A DNA stretch of 37,363 nt from an uncultured Granulosicoccaceae bacterium (lineage in GTDB: Bacteria; Pseudomonadota; Gammaproteobacteria; Granulosicoccales; Granulosicoccaceae): contig CALHNS010000104.1 in NCBI GenBank assembly GCA_938035125.1, positions 1 through 37,363 on the forward strand. The letters are read 5' to 3'. The position numbers were made by a program, and so were the translations under genes. Position 1 is the stretch's first letter, and every line of letters begins with the position of its first letter. Below the pieces are notes generated by a model, which saw only the letters and a program-made list of their open reading frames with translations, was not told where the DNA came from and made no database searches. This document shows, piece by piece, positions 16,080-24,612 of the stretch.

Positions 16080-17078
16080 TTATTTTAGTTCGGCAATCAG
16101 GCGCTCGGCGCCATGGCGATAGGGATCGACAGTGGGAATGCCCATCTCTTTCTCGATGTCTTTACATAGCTTGCTCGCATCTTCTTCACTAAGCGCTGCT
16201 GTATTGATAGAGACACCCACGACTTCACACCCTGGGTTCACCACACGAGCAAGTGTTAAGGCCACATCGCGTAAGTCTTTTAATGAGGGCAATTGATAAT
16301 CAGGTAAGCCGCGCATGTGCTCACGCGTGGGTTCGTGACATAACACTAAAGCATCTGGCGCACCGCCATGAACCAATGCCATGGTTACACCGCTGTATGA
16401 GGCATGGAACAAACTACCTTGTCCTTCAATCATGTCCCAATGTTCGGCATCATTATCAGGTGTTAAGTATTCCACGGCACCAGCCATAAAGTCGGCAATA
16501 ACCGCATCCAATGGCACACCATCACCGGTGATTAAAATACCGGTTTGCCCGGTGGCTCGAAACGTTGATGCACGCCCTGCATCGCGCATAGCTTTATCCA
16601 TAGCAAGAGCTGTGTACATTTTTCCCACTGAACAATCAGTGCCAACCGCTAAGCAGCGTTTACCCGTTCGCGGTTTACCATTGGCAATGGGGTATTCCAC
16701 TTGAGGGATTCGCACATCAATCAGTTGACAGTTACGCGAATGAGCCACCTCTACCAACTTCGGGTCATCGGTTAATAAATTGTGTAACCCCGATGCGATG
16801 TCCATACCTGCTTCCATGGCTTCAATGAACACACCTTTCCATAGCTCGCTAATAAAACCGCCACGATTGGCAACGCCCACCACCAAGGTTTTCGCACCCG
16901 CATCGATCGCTTCACGAATGCTTAAGTCGGGCAAGCCAAGATCGGCCTTACAACCCTCTTGACGAAATTGCCCCACACACAGATCAGGCCGCCAATCTTT
17001 AATACCTTGGGCTACTTTGCCCGACAACGGATCTGGTGCATCGCCTAAAAACAATAAATAAGGGGTCTGAAGAATCAT
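16080..17078 (-). CDS. dgcN: D-glutamate N-acetyltransferase DgcN-like (DUF1611 family)
   Basis: A 332-residue protein of the DUF1611 family, with an N-terminal Rossmann-like domain (YLLFLGDAPD near residues 7-16) and a C-terminal P-loop-like domain. The loop GTDCSVGKMYTAL starts at residue 146. Further conserved stretches are IEGQGSLFHASYSGVT and LCHEPTREHMRG. In marine bacteria this family, next to an epimerase-like gene, acetylates D-glutamate from acetyl-CoA, feeding N-acetyl-L-glutamate into arginine/glutamate metabolism. Here it is the first gene of the minus-strand pair and starts at ATG 17078. No DgcR-type regulator gene is adjacent. The assignment rests on family pattern plus neighbour. 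Confidence 0.8.
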   Translation of the reverse strand: MILQTPYLLFLGDAPDPLSGKVAQGIKDWRPDLCVGQFRQEGCKADLGLPDLSIREAIDAGAKTLVVGVANRGGFISELWKGVFIEAMEAGMDIASGLHNLLTDDPKLVEVAHSRNCQLIDVRIPQVEYPIANGKPRTGKRCLAVGTDCSVGKMYTALAMDKAMRDAGRASTFRATGQTGILITGDGVPLDAVIADFMAGAVEYLTPDNDAEHWDMIEGQGSLFHASYSGVTMALVHGGAPDALVLCHEPTREHMRGLPDYQLPSLKDLRDVALTLARVVNPGCEVVGVSINTAALSEEDASKLCKDIEKEMGIPTVDPYRHGAERLIAELK

Positions 17079-17139
17079 GTGTGCTCACTCATTAAATCGC
17101 CGCTCTATCTTAACATCGGGACTGGCACAAAGTTGCCCA

Positions 17140-18573
17140 CTACAAGGTTTTCAGGTACTCCAACAACGCAGAAACGGCCTCAGAATTTAGCGATGCCCCA
17201 TAGGTGTGGCCGCCATTTCCGTAACCCTCTAACGCGGTGTTGTATACCTTGCGATCAGTAGTTGCCTCCCCATGGGTTAAATCGATTGGAAGCACTGTGT
17301 GTCGCCAGCCAAGATTCTCGGCATCATAGTGTTCAGGATTACTGGCATCGTTCGGCACATGGAGCCATATCGCAGGCCGCGTTGATGGCTGTAAAAGCTG
17401 GCGTAAGGTGGGCACAGAACCATTGTGTAAAAACGGTGCTGTGGCCCAAATTCCATCCAAAGGCGGTGCTATGTAGCCTTTCGCAGGCGCAGCTTTTGAC
17501 AGCTTGCCAAACCAAGAACTGTTGAACCAGTCTACGTACTGCTTCCCCAATTCACCGGTTGCCAAATCCACCAAACGTGAATCCGTCTTTACCTCGTTTA
17601 TAGGGGTTACCACATTAGGATACTGTGCGTTATCCCCGTAGGTGCCATGGCACGAAGCACAGTTAAGTTGGTAAACCTGTTCACCCGCTGCAGCGAGGGT
17701 TTGATTCACATTAAAGGGATACGCTGGCGGTTCAATACTTGATAGGTAGGCTCGAATATCTGGGCCGTACTCATCAATGGTATTTAGCTCCTCGACGCTA
17801 TCTGCGCACAACATGGATGCCGATAACATCGTGCGCGCATGATCTTCTCGGCCTTCACTTAAACTGAACATGGCGTGTTTTTTTGCCATTCTCCACCAAG
17901 GGGGTACGCTTACCGGTGGCGGGTTTGTTGGCGGTAATGTGAGTAATGGCTCTTCTAGCCATGCGTTTGTTTTTGGGTCACGGTGCGCGATTAACGCAAG
18001 GGTAAGATTATTAGCTGGGTTCGCCCCCACGGTGCGCATTTGCGTGTAAGGCGCAATCGCTGCAATGCGATCAGCAAAACGTTCCCACTCCGCTATCTCA
18101 TCAGCGCCGCGAACCCATGCCCCTGCACGTTCAACTAATGCCGACGGGTTGTCCGTAAAGTTTGCAAATTCATCTCCCAGCCCGATAACCAATTCGCCAA
18201 ACAAATTGGCGCCATGACAACTTAAACAATTCGAACTGACTACGGGAATACCCGTGCGCCCTGTAACCAATGTGGTTGAGTAAGGTAAGCCGTCCATCGA
18301 TGCATCACGCCCGGATACCTCTAACAAAGGCTTGCTACCACCAAACGATGATTGCATTTCACGGAACACACGCTCAGGGGTTCCGCAATTGACATAGGGT
18401 TCATGCAGTAGCGCATGACGACCTTTTTCAGGATCACCTTTACGCTGGGTGAATGCAGGCACAGGCCCTGTGGGAGACAACCACGCATCAGAGCTTGCAG
18501 AACGTTCGGTCTCTGATGAACAGGCGCTAATAAGCAGCAATGAAAACACAATAGACAACGCATAGCGAATCAT
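17140..18573 (-). CDS. di-haem RoxA-like cytochrome c lipoprotein
   Basis: A 477-residue exported lipoprotein (lipobox LISAC, acylated Cys18) with two CxxCH haem c sites: C116-LS-CH120 and C305-AS-CH309. The C-terminal block APPLDGIWATAPFLHNGSVP followed by TLRQLL (about residues 369-394) is characteristic of RoxA/RoxB-like di-haem cytochromes, distantly related to bacterial cytochrome c peroxidases. Rubber oxygenase is only one function in that group, and many members are of unknown activity, so I do not claim rubber cleavage. It is the last gene of a three-gene overlapping operon: its ATG shares one base with the stop of the upstream lipoprotein gene (TAATG). Periplasmic electron transfer or oxidation of a lipid-like substrate is plausible. 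Confidence 0.82.
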   Translation of the reverse strand: MIRYALSIVFSLLLISACSSETERSASSDAWLSPTGPVPAFTQRKGDPEKGRHALLHEPYVNCGTPERVFREMQSSFGGSKPLLEVSGRDASMDGLPYSTTLVTGRTGIPVVSSNCLSCHGANLFGELVIGLGDEFANFTDNPSALVERAGAWVRGADEIAEWERFADRIAAIAPYTQMRTVGANPANNLTLALIAHRDPKTNAWLEEPLLTLPPTNPPPVSVPPWWRMAKKHAMFSLSEGREDHARTMLSASMLCADSVEELNTIDEYGPDIRAYLSSIEPPAYPFNVNQTLAAAGEQVYQLNCASCHGTYGDNAQYPNVVTPINEVKTDSRLVDLATGELGKQYVDWFNSSWFGKLSKAAPAKGYIAPPLDGIWATAPFLHNGSVPTLRQLLQPSTRPAIWLHVPNDASNPEHYDAENLGWRHTVLPIDLTHGEATTDRKVYNTALEGYGNGGHTYGASLNSEAVSALLEYLKTL

Positions 18574-19676
18574 TATGTTCCTGCCTCCATTGATGGATAT
18601 AAAAAAACTCGACCGGGCACAACGTTGCCACCATCAATGGTTACCAATACCCCGTGTTGTGCACCAGATTCTTGGCCGTAAGAGGCATTGTTTATCGTAT
18701 CGGGCACTTCTACCTCAAGCGTTTGAGAAAGCGAAGGTATTGTTAAGTTAATTTTTTTCGCAAACGCAGCACCTTTCGCTACTTCCTCTGACCACAGTAC
18801 ATCAGGTAACGGGTTTTTCCCTAAGGTTGCCAGTACCGTGGTGGGTCCAGAGCCTTGCCGGCGACGACTGCGATTCACATTCAGTGTCTTGCCACCGGGC
18901 ATGATGATCTCTAACCGATCAATAACCACCGCACCGGCAGCCGTGGGCAGTTGTCCATAGGTGTGAGAAACCCAACTTACACCTTCTGCGAAAACATGGG
19001 TGTTGGTTTCAACAATGGCATCGTTAAGCTGAATGCGTTCTGGACAAACAGAGCTATTCCATTTGCTTTGCTGATCGCCTCGATGCACCGTTAAAATCGA
19101 TTCGCACCCGGTATTAGTTATGTTCAGTTCCACATCGTTTAACGACAATGAATCGCTTGTTACCTTAGCCAGTGTCATCGCAAGCCGTTCTGCACTTACC
19201 TCAAATTCATGTTCGTTGTTATTAAAGTTGTATTGTAAGTATCGCTGCCCTACCACATCAGTGAACCCCCAATTGGACGCTGCGGGCGCAGCGTTTTTAT
19301 CTGCTAGCCCAACCCGAATGAATTCTTGGTTAGTCCAACGCCACGTGTTTGATTCAACATCTTGAATCATGGCGGATAACGTCCACTGATCAAAGCGCAC
19401 TTGAGGTTGCATGGTAAACGGTGTGCTTTCATTCGGTAATTTCGGCACAGGGTAAGACTGTGCTATGCGCAAGGCCTCTTTCGATTCACCGGTTTTATCA
19501 ACAGCCGTTATGTTGCCCAATAAAGCAAACCATTCCTGTGTTGCAGAACCTTGCGGCGTTGGTTTACCCACCTTGGCATTTGGGGTGGCTTCTGGCTTGG
19601 ATTCTGGTTTGGAATCGCACCCAATCAGAAACCACACTAAACACAGACTTATGCCTAATTTAAAAGGTGCCAACAC
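18573..19676 (-). CDS. lipoprotein of unknown function
   Basis: I do not recognise this family. With a GTG start at 19676 it has 367 residues, a compact hydrophobic signal (residues 2-19) and a lipobox LIGC with Cys20, followed by a Lys/Pro/Glu linker. GGAAG sits 6 bases before that GTG, which is why I prefer it to the upstream ATG at 19766; the latter would overlap the PLD gene by 107 bp and put an unlikely 30-residue leader before the signal. The body is beta-rich with Trp-rich segments (QWTLSAMIQDVESNTWRWTN, NWGFTDVVGQRYLQYNFN), a possible disulphide pair, and a late basic patch NRSRRRQGSGP. It overlaps the PLD stop by 17 bp and the cytochrome start by 1 bp. A lipid- or carotenoid-binding fold is only a guess. 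Confidence 0.72.
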   Translation of the reverse strand: MLAPFKLGISLCLVWFLIGCDSKPESKPEATPNAKVGKPTPQGSATQEWFALLGNITAVDKTGESKEALRIAQSYPVPKLPNESTPFTMQPQVRFDQWTLSAMIQDVESNTWRWTNQEFIRVGLADKNAAPAASNWGFTDVVGQRYLQYNFNNNEHEFEVSAERLAMTLAKVTSDSLSLNDVELNITNTGCESILTVHRGDQQSKWNSSVCPERIQLNDAIVETNTHVFAEGVSWVSHTYGQLPTAAGAVVIDRLEIIMPGGKTLNVNRSRRRQGSGPTTVLATLGKNPLPDVLWSEEVAKGAAFAKKINLTIPSLSQTLEVEVPDTINNASYGQESGAQHGVLVTIDGGNVVPGRVFLYPSMEAGT

Positions 19677-21153
19677 CAGAAGCTTCCATAAATCGGTACT
19701 GCAAAGTTTTAAATAACGAATCGTCGGCAAAGGCTTCGTAGTCTTCACTGTAGATTCGGTTATCACGATTTAACCATTGTGCGTTGAAGTAGTCTTTGAA
19801 CGATTCAATCACCTCAGTATCTCCTTGCACCGTTATATCAATATTGGTTTCAAGGTTTAAATTATCTAAGTTGCGGCGTGTGTAGTTTCCAGACCCTAAA
19901 ATCAATCTTTGCTGCTCACCTTGTTGAGTGTGAATCACTTTGGCATGACATTGTTCCCCAGACGTTGCACACCAACGCACTTGAACACCAGCAGAATTTA
20001 ATTCGTGAGCAACGGGTCGGTTGGGAACACCGTTTTTCGTTCGGCCAAAGGCATCTTTGTTTGCATCTAAGAGCACCCTAACTTGGGCACCACGTTTGGC
20101 CGCATTTTTTAATGCTTTTACAATCGATCGGTGCGATAAATAAAACATTAAGACATCCACTTCATCGCCCTCGTTCGATGCATCTATCGTGGCAAGCACA
20201 GCTTGCAAAATCGCTTTTTCTGTTAACACGCGAACCATTGGGGCATTCACAGAACCAGCTTGTTGTTCATCGTTAACACTAGGTAACGGATTTAACCAGT
20301 TGTTAGAGAACCATTCATTTAATCGTTCACTAGCATTTTGCGCAGCAATCCGTGTTGGCTCATCTTTCGTGGATGACGAGAGCTGCAGCAATTGATGTTC
20401 AGTACGTAATAACGCTAGTACGGCATCGCCAGAAAATTGGACGGCAACGTTTCTGTGCGCGCTGCTGCCATCGTGCGGGTTGGCAGAACTGACCAACGCC
20501 TGCCAATCCTTGCCAGATTGCGTGATCAATAATTTTCGATGATTGGCTTTAAAATTTAACAACGCAAGCCAGCTACGAACCGAGATCTTTTGCGTACCAA
20601 ATGGCGGTGCAACACTCGACACACCCGATTGATTGCCGAACGGCTTTATCAATCCTCGCCAGATGGCAGAATAAATTGGGTTACTGTCTTGTAGCTCTAC
20701 CAGCGGTGTTTGCACAACAAATACACCCTCAGCAATCAACGCCTGCAGGTGCTCAGATTCCACCCCACCGTAAAGCGTGTTCACCGGATCGGTAATCACA
20801 ATGATGGGCATACTGGGTTGACGCTTTTGGGCGACCACTAACGCATCGGTTAGCTCTTCAGCCAAAGCTCGGTGTGTTTCTGGCGTTGGGCCTTGCCAAT
20901 CATTAAAAAGAAACATATCTACCCACACGATACCGGTGGCCTGATTGATTTGATCAATAACCGCATCAAAGACGTTTTGATCCAGTTGCCTGCGCCCGTT
21001 TTTTGACTGCCAGCTGGAATCCGTCAGCAAGTTGGCGTCACTAAGCGCATACCACCCGGACCGATTCTCTACCGCATTGGGTGGTGGGATGACTATTCGG
21101 ACAGCGTACACCGCCAACACGAATACTGCGAAAAGACCCAATCCTTTATACAA
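19660..21153 (-). CDS. membrane-anchored phospholipase-D-superfamily protein
   Basis: A 497-residue protein with an N-terminal membrane anchor (residues about 4-23) and two PLD half-domains. The first HKD-like site is H205-R-K207 with N225 in VSSANPHDGSS; the second is H403-A-K405 with N423 in LGSGNYTRRN. In both sites the residue where HxK(x4)D normally has Asp is Gln (212 and 410), while the catalytic His and Lys are kept. Activity on a phosphodiester (phospholipid, cardiolipin-type transfer or nucleic acid) is therefore likely but not certain. It probably faces the periplasm, as do its two lipoprotein partners downstream, with which it overlaps. It starts at ATG 21153, divergent from the exopolysaccharide operon. 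Confidence 0.82.
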   Translation of the reverse strand: MYKGLGLFAVFVLAVYAVRIVIPPPNAVENRSGWYALSDANLLTDSSWQSKNGRRQLDQNVFDAVIDQINQATGIVWVDMFLFNDWQGPTPETHRALAEELTDALVVAQKRQPSMPIIVITDPVNTLYGGVESEHLQALIAEGVFVVQTPLVELQDSNPIYSAIWRGLIKPFGNQSGVSSVAPPFGTQKISVRSWLALLNFKANHRKLLITQSGKDWQALVSSANPHDGSSAHRNVAVQFSGDAVLALLRTEHQLLQLSSSTKDEPTRIAAQNASERLNEWFSNNWLNPLPSVNDEQQAGSVNAPMVRVLTEKAILQAVLATIDASNEGDEVDVLMFYLSHRSIVKALKNAAKRGAQVRVLLDANKDAFGRTKNGVPNRPVAHELNSAGVQVRWCATSGEQCHAKVIHTQQGEQQRLILGSGNYTRRNLDNLNLETNIDITVQGDTEVIESFKDYFNAQWLNRDNRIYSEDYEAFADDSLFKTLQYRFMEASGVGTF

Positions 21154-21249
21154 ACGACTAATTTCTGGCCTCCAAGATGCTCTGATTACCCGACTGAGGG
21201 TAAATTTGCATGAACAATGTTTATTTTATTAATACAACGTCACAAATAT

Positions 21250-21281
21250 AGGAGGTTACGTTGTTAGAATTCCGCCGATAA
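21250..21281 (+). promoter_or_regulatory. perfect Shine-Dalgarno with a 6-codon leader frame ahead of the EPS operon
   Basis: AGGAGG (21250-21255) is followed 5 bases later by TTG, then TTA GAA TTC CGC CGA TAA, a leader frame of six codons. No longer frame starts within reach of this site. Downstream, GTTTCG (21306-21311) and CGAAAC (21319-21324) form an inverted repeat before the Wzc-like start at 21382. A translated leader controlling the operon is possible; a chance purine run is the alternative. Confidence 0.3.
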
Positions 21282-21381
21282 GAAAAACAACAAAAGTACT
21301 CCGGCGTTTCGATGGCGGCGAAACTATGCTTGATAAGCGGCGAATTGCCAACGCCTAAAAGGAACGGGTAAACCAAAGACA

Positions 21382-23631
21382 ATGAAACAAGTTAACTACA
21401 TGCACCCAGGCGCAGGCCTTCAAGGCTATGCAACCGTGCCTGCAACCAGCGACGCTAAGGAATATTTGCGTCTCATTCTGCGACACAAATTTGGCATTCT
21501 GCTGACGCTATTACTCGGAATAGGGCTTGCCACGCTTTATTTGATCAGCACCACCCCAGTATACCAATCAGAAGCGGTTATCGAGGTGGATGACAGCAAC
21601 CCACTGGGCGATAACACCGTGGTTGACTGGACGCGCCCTTCGATCAAAGAAGAGTACAACATCCTGCGCTCACGCCGCGTACTCCAGCCTGTGGTCGATT
21701 TGTACGAATTACGTAACGAAACCGCAGCCAATAAGTTCGCCGTGCTGGGTAACGTAACAGAACGCGTACCGGCTCTAGGCGGCTGGATCTCAGGTCTTGA
21801 ATTCGCCAAATCCTATGCCTGGGACGGTGAAGAAGTTGAAATTGCCGATTTATCAGTACCGCGTAGCTGGGAAGATGAGCCCATGACGCTTAAATCGCTG
21901 GGCGATGGTCGGTTTAGCTTAATCCGCGAAGGCCGAACGATTTTGGAATCGGCAGCCGTTGGCGAACGTGTCCGAATTGATGTGGGTGAAAATTCACCTG
22001 TTAGTTTTACGGTAACCGATCTAGAAGCTCGTGAAGGCGTTGAATTCTCTGTTTTGCGTCGCTCATTAGAATCCACCATTCAAGGGGTTCGCGCTAGCTT
22101 AATAACAGAAACTTCTGACACCAAATCACGCATGATCACCGTGAAGTACTTAGGTACTGACCCTGATGAAACCACAAACATCACGAATCAGATCGTGCAG
22201 GTTTATCGCGATGTGAAATTGTCAGCTGATGTAGGCGACACCGTGAAAGATCGCCAAATTTTGGAAGCTAACGTGCCTACGTTGGAAGCCGATTTACGTG
22301 CTGCAGAAAATGCGTTGTCAAACTTCAGAACGCGTAACAACGCTATTGATACCCAAGTTCAAACAAATTCAGCTTTGGGCCAATTAGACAGCTTGCAGCG
22401 TGAACTCACTGAGATGACCATCGAACGAGACACGTTGCGTGAGAAATACACCAACATACATCCAAGCACTAAGCGATTAGATAAAGAAATCGCGGTGGTT
22501 CAGCGCCAGATCAACGGCATTCGCGGTCGTGTACGCAATAACCCGAACATTGAGCGAGAACTTTCGCAACTGGAACAAGAAGTCGACACTAAGGGCAAGA
22601 TTTACCTTGAAAAGAATTCTCGTTTAGAAGAACTTAAGTTTCGTGAAGGCATCACCGCAAGCGCTGTGAAAATTTGGGACACAGCGATTGTCCCAGAGCG
22701 GCCCATTTCACCGAATAAGTTACTGGCATTGGTGGGTGCAACACTGGGTACTTTATTCCTGTACATGTTGTACTTAACGCTGCGTTCGGCGCTGTCCACG
22801 CTTATCTCCGATCAAGAGACATTAGAGCGCGCCTCTGGCTTGCCGGTGTACATGAGCATCCCGAAAAGTAACGCACAAAAACGTCTTGCATCGGCGCCCA
22901 CCGTCGATCCACGACGGTTGTTACCGGGCTCTACCGATAAGAACGCCAGTAAGGCGTTGTCTAATGTGCTTGCTGTGGGTAAGCCAGAAGACTATTCAGT
23001 TGAAAGCATGCGTGGTCTTCGTTCCATGCTTGAAGACGTTATGGACGGGGCTAAGAACAATGTATTGATGATCACCAGCCCACTGCCTAGCATGGGTAAG
23101 TCGTTCATCAGTTTGAACTTAGCCGTTCTTTTGGCGCAATCGGGCAAACGTGTCCTGTTAATTGACGCCGATTATCAGCGCGGCCAGTTGCATAAACAAT
23201 TCGGTTTAAAAATGGGCCCCGGCTTACCTGAAGTGGTTCGTGGAAAATCTGAATTAAAAGAAACCGTAAAAGCCACCCAGGTGGAAAACCTTTATGTCAT
23301 TCCACGTGGCTTCATGGGCGATGGCCGAAACGGTGAAACCACGCCAGGAAGCCGCGAATTCGGTCGCTTCATGGACGTCGTAGCGCACCGATTCGACATT
23401 TGCGTTATCGATACGCCGCCAGTACTGAGTGTGTCCACTGCTGCCACGCTAGGTAAGCAAGCAGGGTCTACACTTATGGTGGTGAAGGAAGGCGAAATCA
23501 AAGAGCCACAGTTGGCAGAATCCTTGAAACGATTAAGCTTCTCTGGCATACGCGTAAACGGTTGTATTTTGAACGGCGCATCCGCTCCTACGCCTCGGCA
23601 CTATGCGTATTACAGAGAGCAAATTGAGTAA
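21382..23631 (+). CDS. polysaccharide co-polymerase / tyrosine autokinase (Wzc-like)
   Basis: A 749-residue inner-membrane protein combining a Wzz chain-length domain with a BY-kinase. Membrane segments lie near residues 36-56 and 446-467 and flank a large periplasmic region with coiled-coil stretches (about 285-430). The cytoplasmic kinase has a Walker A SPLPSMGKSF (lysine 573, like the SPSIGKTF form in Wzc), Walker A' LLIDADYQRG and Walker B ICVIDTPPVL. The tail RHYAYYREQIE carries the tyrosine cluster (Tyr741, 743, 744) that is autophosphorylated. It controls chain length and export of a Wzy-dependent polysaccharide. First gene of the operon, start ATG 21382. Neither a cognate phosphatase nor a Wza exporter gene is adjacent. 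Confidence 0.9.
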   Translation: MKQVNYMHPGAGLQGYATVPATSDAKEYLRLILRHKFGILLTLLLGIGLATLYLISTTPVYQSEAVIEVDDSNPLGDNTVVDWTRPSIKEEYNILRSRRVLQPVVDLYELRNETAANKFAVLGNVTERVPALGGWISGLEFAKSYAWDGEEVEIADLSVPRSWEDEPMTLKSLGDGRFSLIREGRTILESAAVGERVRIDVGENSPVSFTVTDLEAREGVEFSVLRRSLESTIQGVRASLITETSDTKSRMITVKYLGTDPDETTNITNQIVQVYRDVKLSADVGDTVKDRQILEANVPTLEADLRAAENALSNFRTRNNAIDTQVQTNSALGQLDSLQRELTEMTIERDTLREKYTNIHPSTKRLDKEIAVVQRQINGIRGRVRNNPNIERELSQLEQEVDTKGKIYLEKNSRLEELKFREGITASAVKIWDTAIVPERPISPNKLLALVGATLGTLFLYMLYLTLRSALSTLISDQETLERASGLPVYMSIPKSNAQKRLASAPTVDPRRLLPGSTDKNASKALSNVLAVGKPEDYSVESMRGLRSMLEDVMDGAKNNVLMITSPLPSMGKSFISLNLAVLLAQSGKRVLLIDADYQRGQLHKQFGLKMGPGLPEVVRGKSELKETVKATQVENLYVIPRGFMGDGRNGETTPGSREFGRFMDVVAHRFDICVIDTPPVLSVSTAATLGKQAGSTLMVVKEGEIKEPQLAESLKRLSFSGIRVNGCILNGASAPTPRHYAYYREQIE

Positions 23632-23648
23632 CCCTCAATCACCATTAC

Positions 23649-23675
23649 GAAGTTTTGCTACATGTACAAAACTTC
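23649..23675 (+). terminator. stem-loop between the co-polymerase and sugar-transferase genes
   Basis: GAAGTTTTG (23649-23657) and CAAAACTTC (23667-23675) form a perfect 9-bp stem with a 9-base loop, 17 bases after the co-polymerase stop. Only AT-rich sequence, not a clean T-run, follows, so it is either a weak terminator/attenuator or an operator. The rest of this 228-bp gap holds a weaker GAGCC/GGCTC pair and no gene. Confidence 0.5.
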
Positions 23676-23859
23676 CTAAATTTAAGCTGTGAGCCAAAAA
23701 AAAGAAGTTTCAGGCTCTCAAAACGTCAACATTTGTGAAACAGATTAACGATTCGGTAAAAATCACTAGAGAATTGCAACACCAAGGCACAGACGAGGAC
23801 TAGAATCAGTTCGTCAGCAGATCGTTGTCATCTTTGTAATTGTTCTCGAGGTAATAACC

Positions 23860-24606
23860 GTGTCAGGTGTAAAGTTGCAAAACAACAACCCAAACATTGC
23901 AGAAGCTTTTGGCGATACTCCCGCCAATTCACCCATTGCCAATCCGCTATTAGCGGATACGCACTGGCGCTCGATTGCCACCAGCGATAACACGTCGCTG
24001 CGTCCGCTTTCTGGCATGAGCAGCGCAATCAAACGATTGTTTGATTTTGTTGCAGGCTCCATTGCCTTGATGATTCTGTTTCCTGTCATGTTGCTAATCT
24101 CGGTGATCATCAAGCTAGACAGCACAGGCCCTGCACTCTTTTGTCAGCCTCGAAGCGGTCGCAATCGCGAAATTATCAAGGTATACAAGTTTCGCTCAAT
24201 GCATCAAGAAGGTGCGAATGCAGAATTTCGTCAAGCCTCGAAAAATGACCCACGAATTACTCGCGTCGGTGCTTTTCTTCGCCGCACTAGCTTAGATGAG
24301 CTACCTCAGCTCATTAACGTTATTCAAGGCTCTATGTCATTGGTGGGCCCACGTCCTCACCCGTTAAAGCTTGATGAAGACTTCCGCCACGTTATCCCTG
24401 CTTTACATTCGCGTTACTGCGTAAAACCAGGTATCACGGGCTGGGCTCAAATCAATGGCTTTCGCGGTGAAACTCGCCAACTGAAAGACATGCTTGGCCG
24501 CATTGAACACGATCGCCACTACATTCGCAATTGGAGTGTTTGGCTAGATTTACGAATCTTGTTGCTCACAGTCTTCAAAGGCTGGACGCACGAAAATGCA
24601 TATTGA
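23860..24606 (+). CDS. initiating sugar transferase (undecaprenyl-phosphate phosphoglycosyl transferase)
   Basis: A 248-residue bacterial sugar transferase, the short form with one membrane helix (about residues 62-88) and the catalytic domain only. Conserved blocks include KVYKFRSMH, the Asp-Glu pair in RRTSLDELPQLINVIQGSMS, LVGPRPHPL, and GITGWAQINGFRGE. It moves a sugar-1-phosphate (often glucose or galactose) from a UDP-sugar to undecaprenyl phosphate, starting each repeat unit. The start is GTG 23860 with GAGGT upstream. An N-terminal, polar, poorly conserved stretch of about 55 residues precedes the helix. It is 6 bp ahead of the next glycosyltransferase gene. Confidence 0.9.
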   Translation: MSGVKLQNNNPNIAEAFGDTPANSPIANPLLADTHWRSIATSDNTSLRPLSGMSSAIKRLFDFVAGSIALMILFPVMLLISVIIKLDSTGPALFCQPRSGRNREIIKVYKFRSMHQEGANAEFRQASKNDPRITRVGAFLRRTSLDELPQLINVIQGSMSLVGPRPHPLKLDEDFRHVIPALHSRYCVKPGITGWAQINGFRGETRQLKDMLGRIEHDRHYIRNWSVWLDLRILLLTVFKGWTHENAY

Positions 24607-24612
24607 GGACGC

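Noticed and set aside
17140..18573. Calling the cytochrome a rubber oxygenase (RoxA)
   Set aside because: Only the general RoxA-like C-terminal block and two haem sites are visible; many such proteins have other or unknown functions.
19677..19766. Upstream ATG start for the unknown lipoprotein
   Set aside because: It would overlap the PLD gene by 107 bp and add 30 residues before the lipoprotein signal; the GTG at 19676 has a Shine-Dalgarno at proper spacing.
23070..23105. Walker A of the co-polymerase kinase as a degenerate motif
   Set aside because: The SPLPSMGKSF form matches the SPSIGKTF style normal for proteobacterial Wzc kinases, so it is not unusual.
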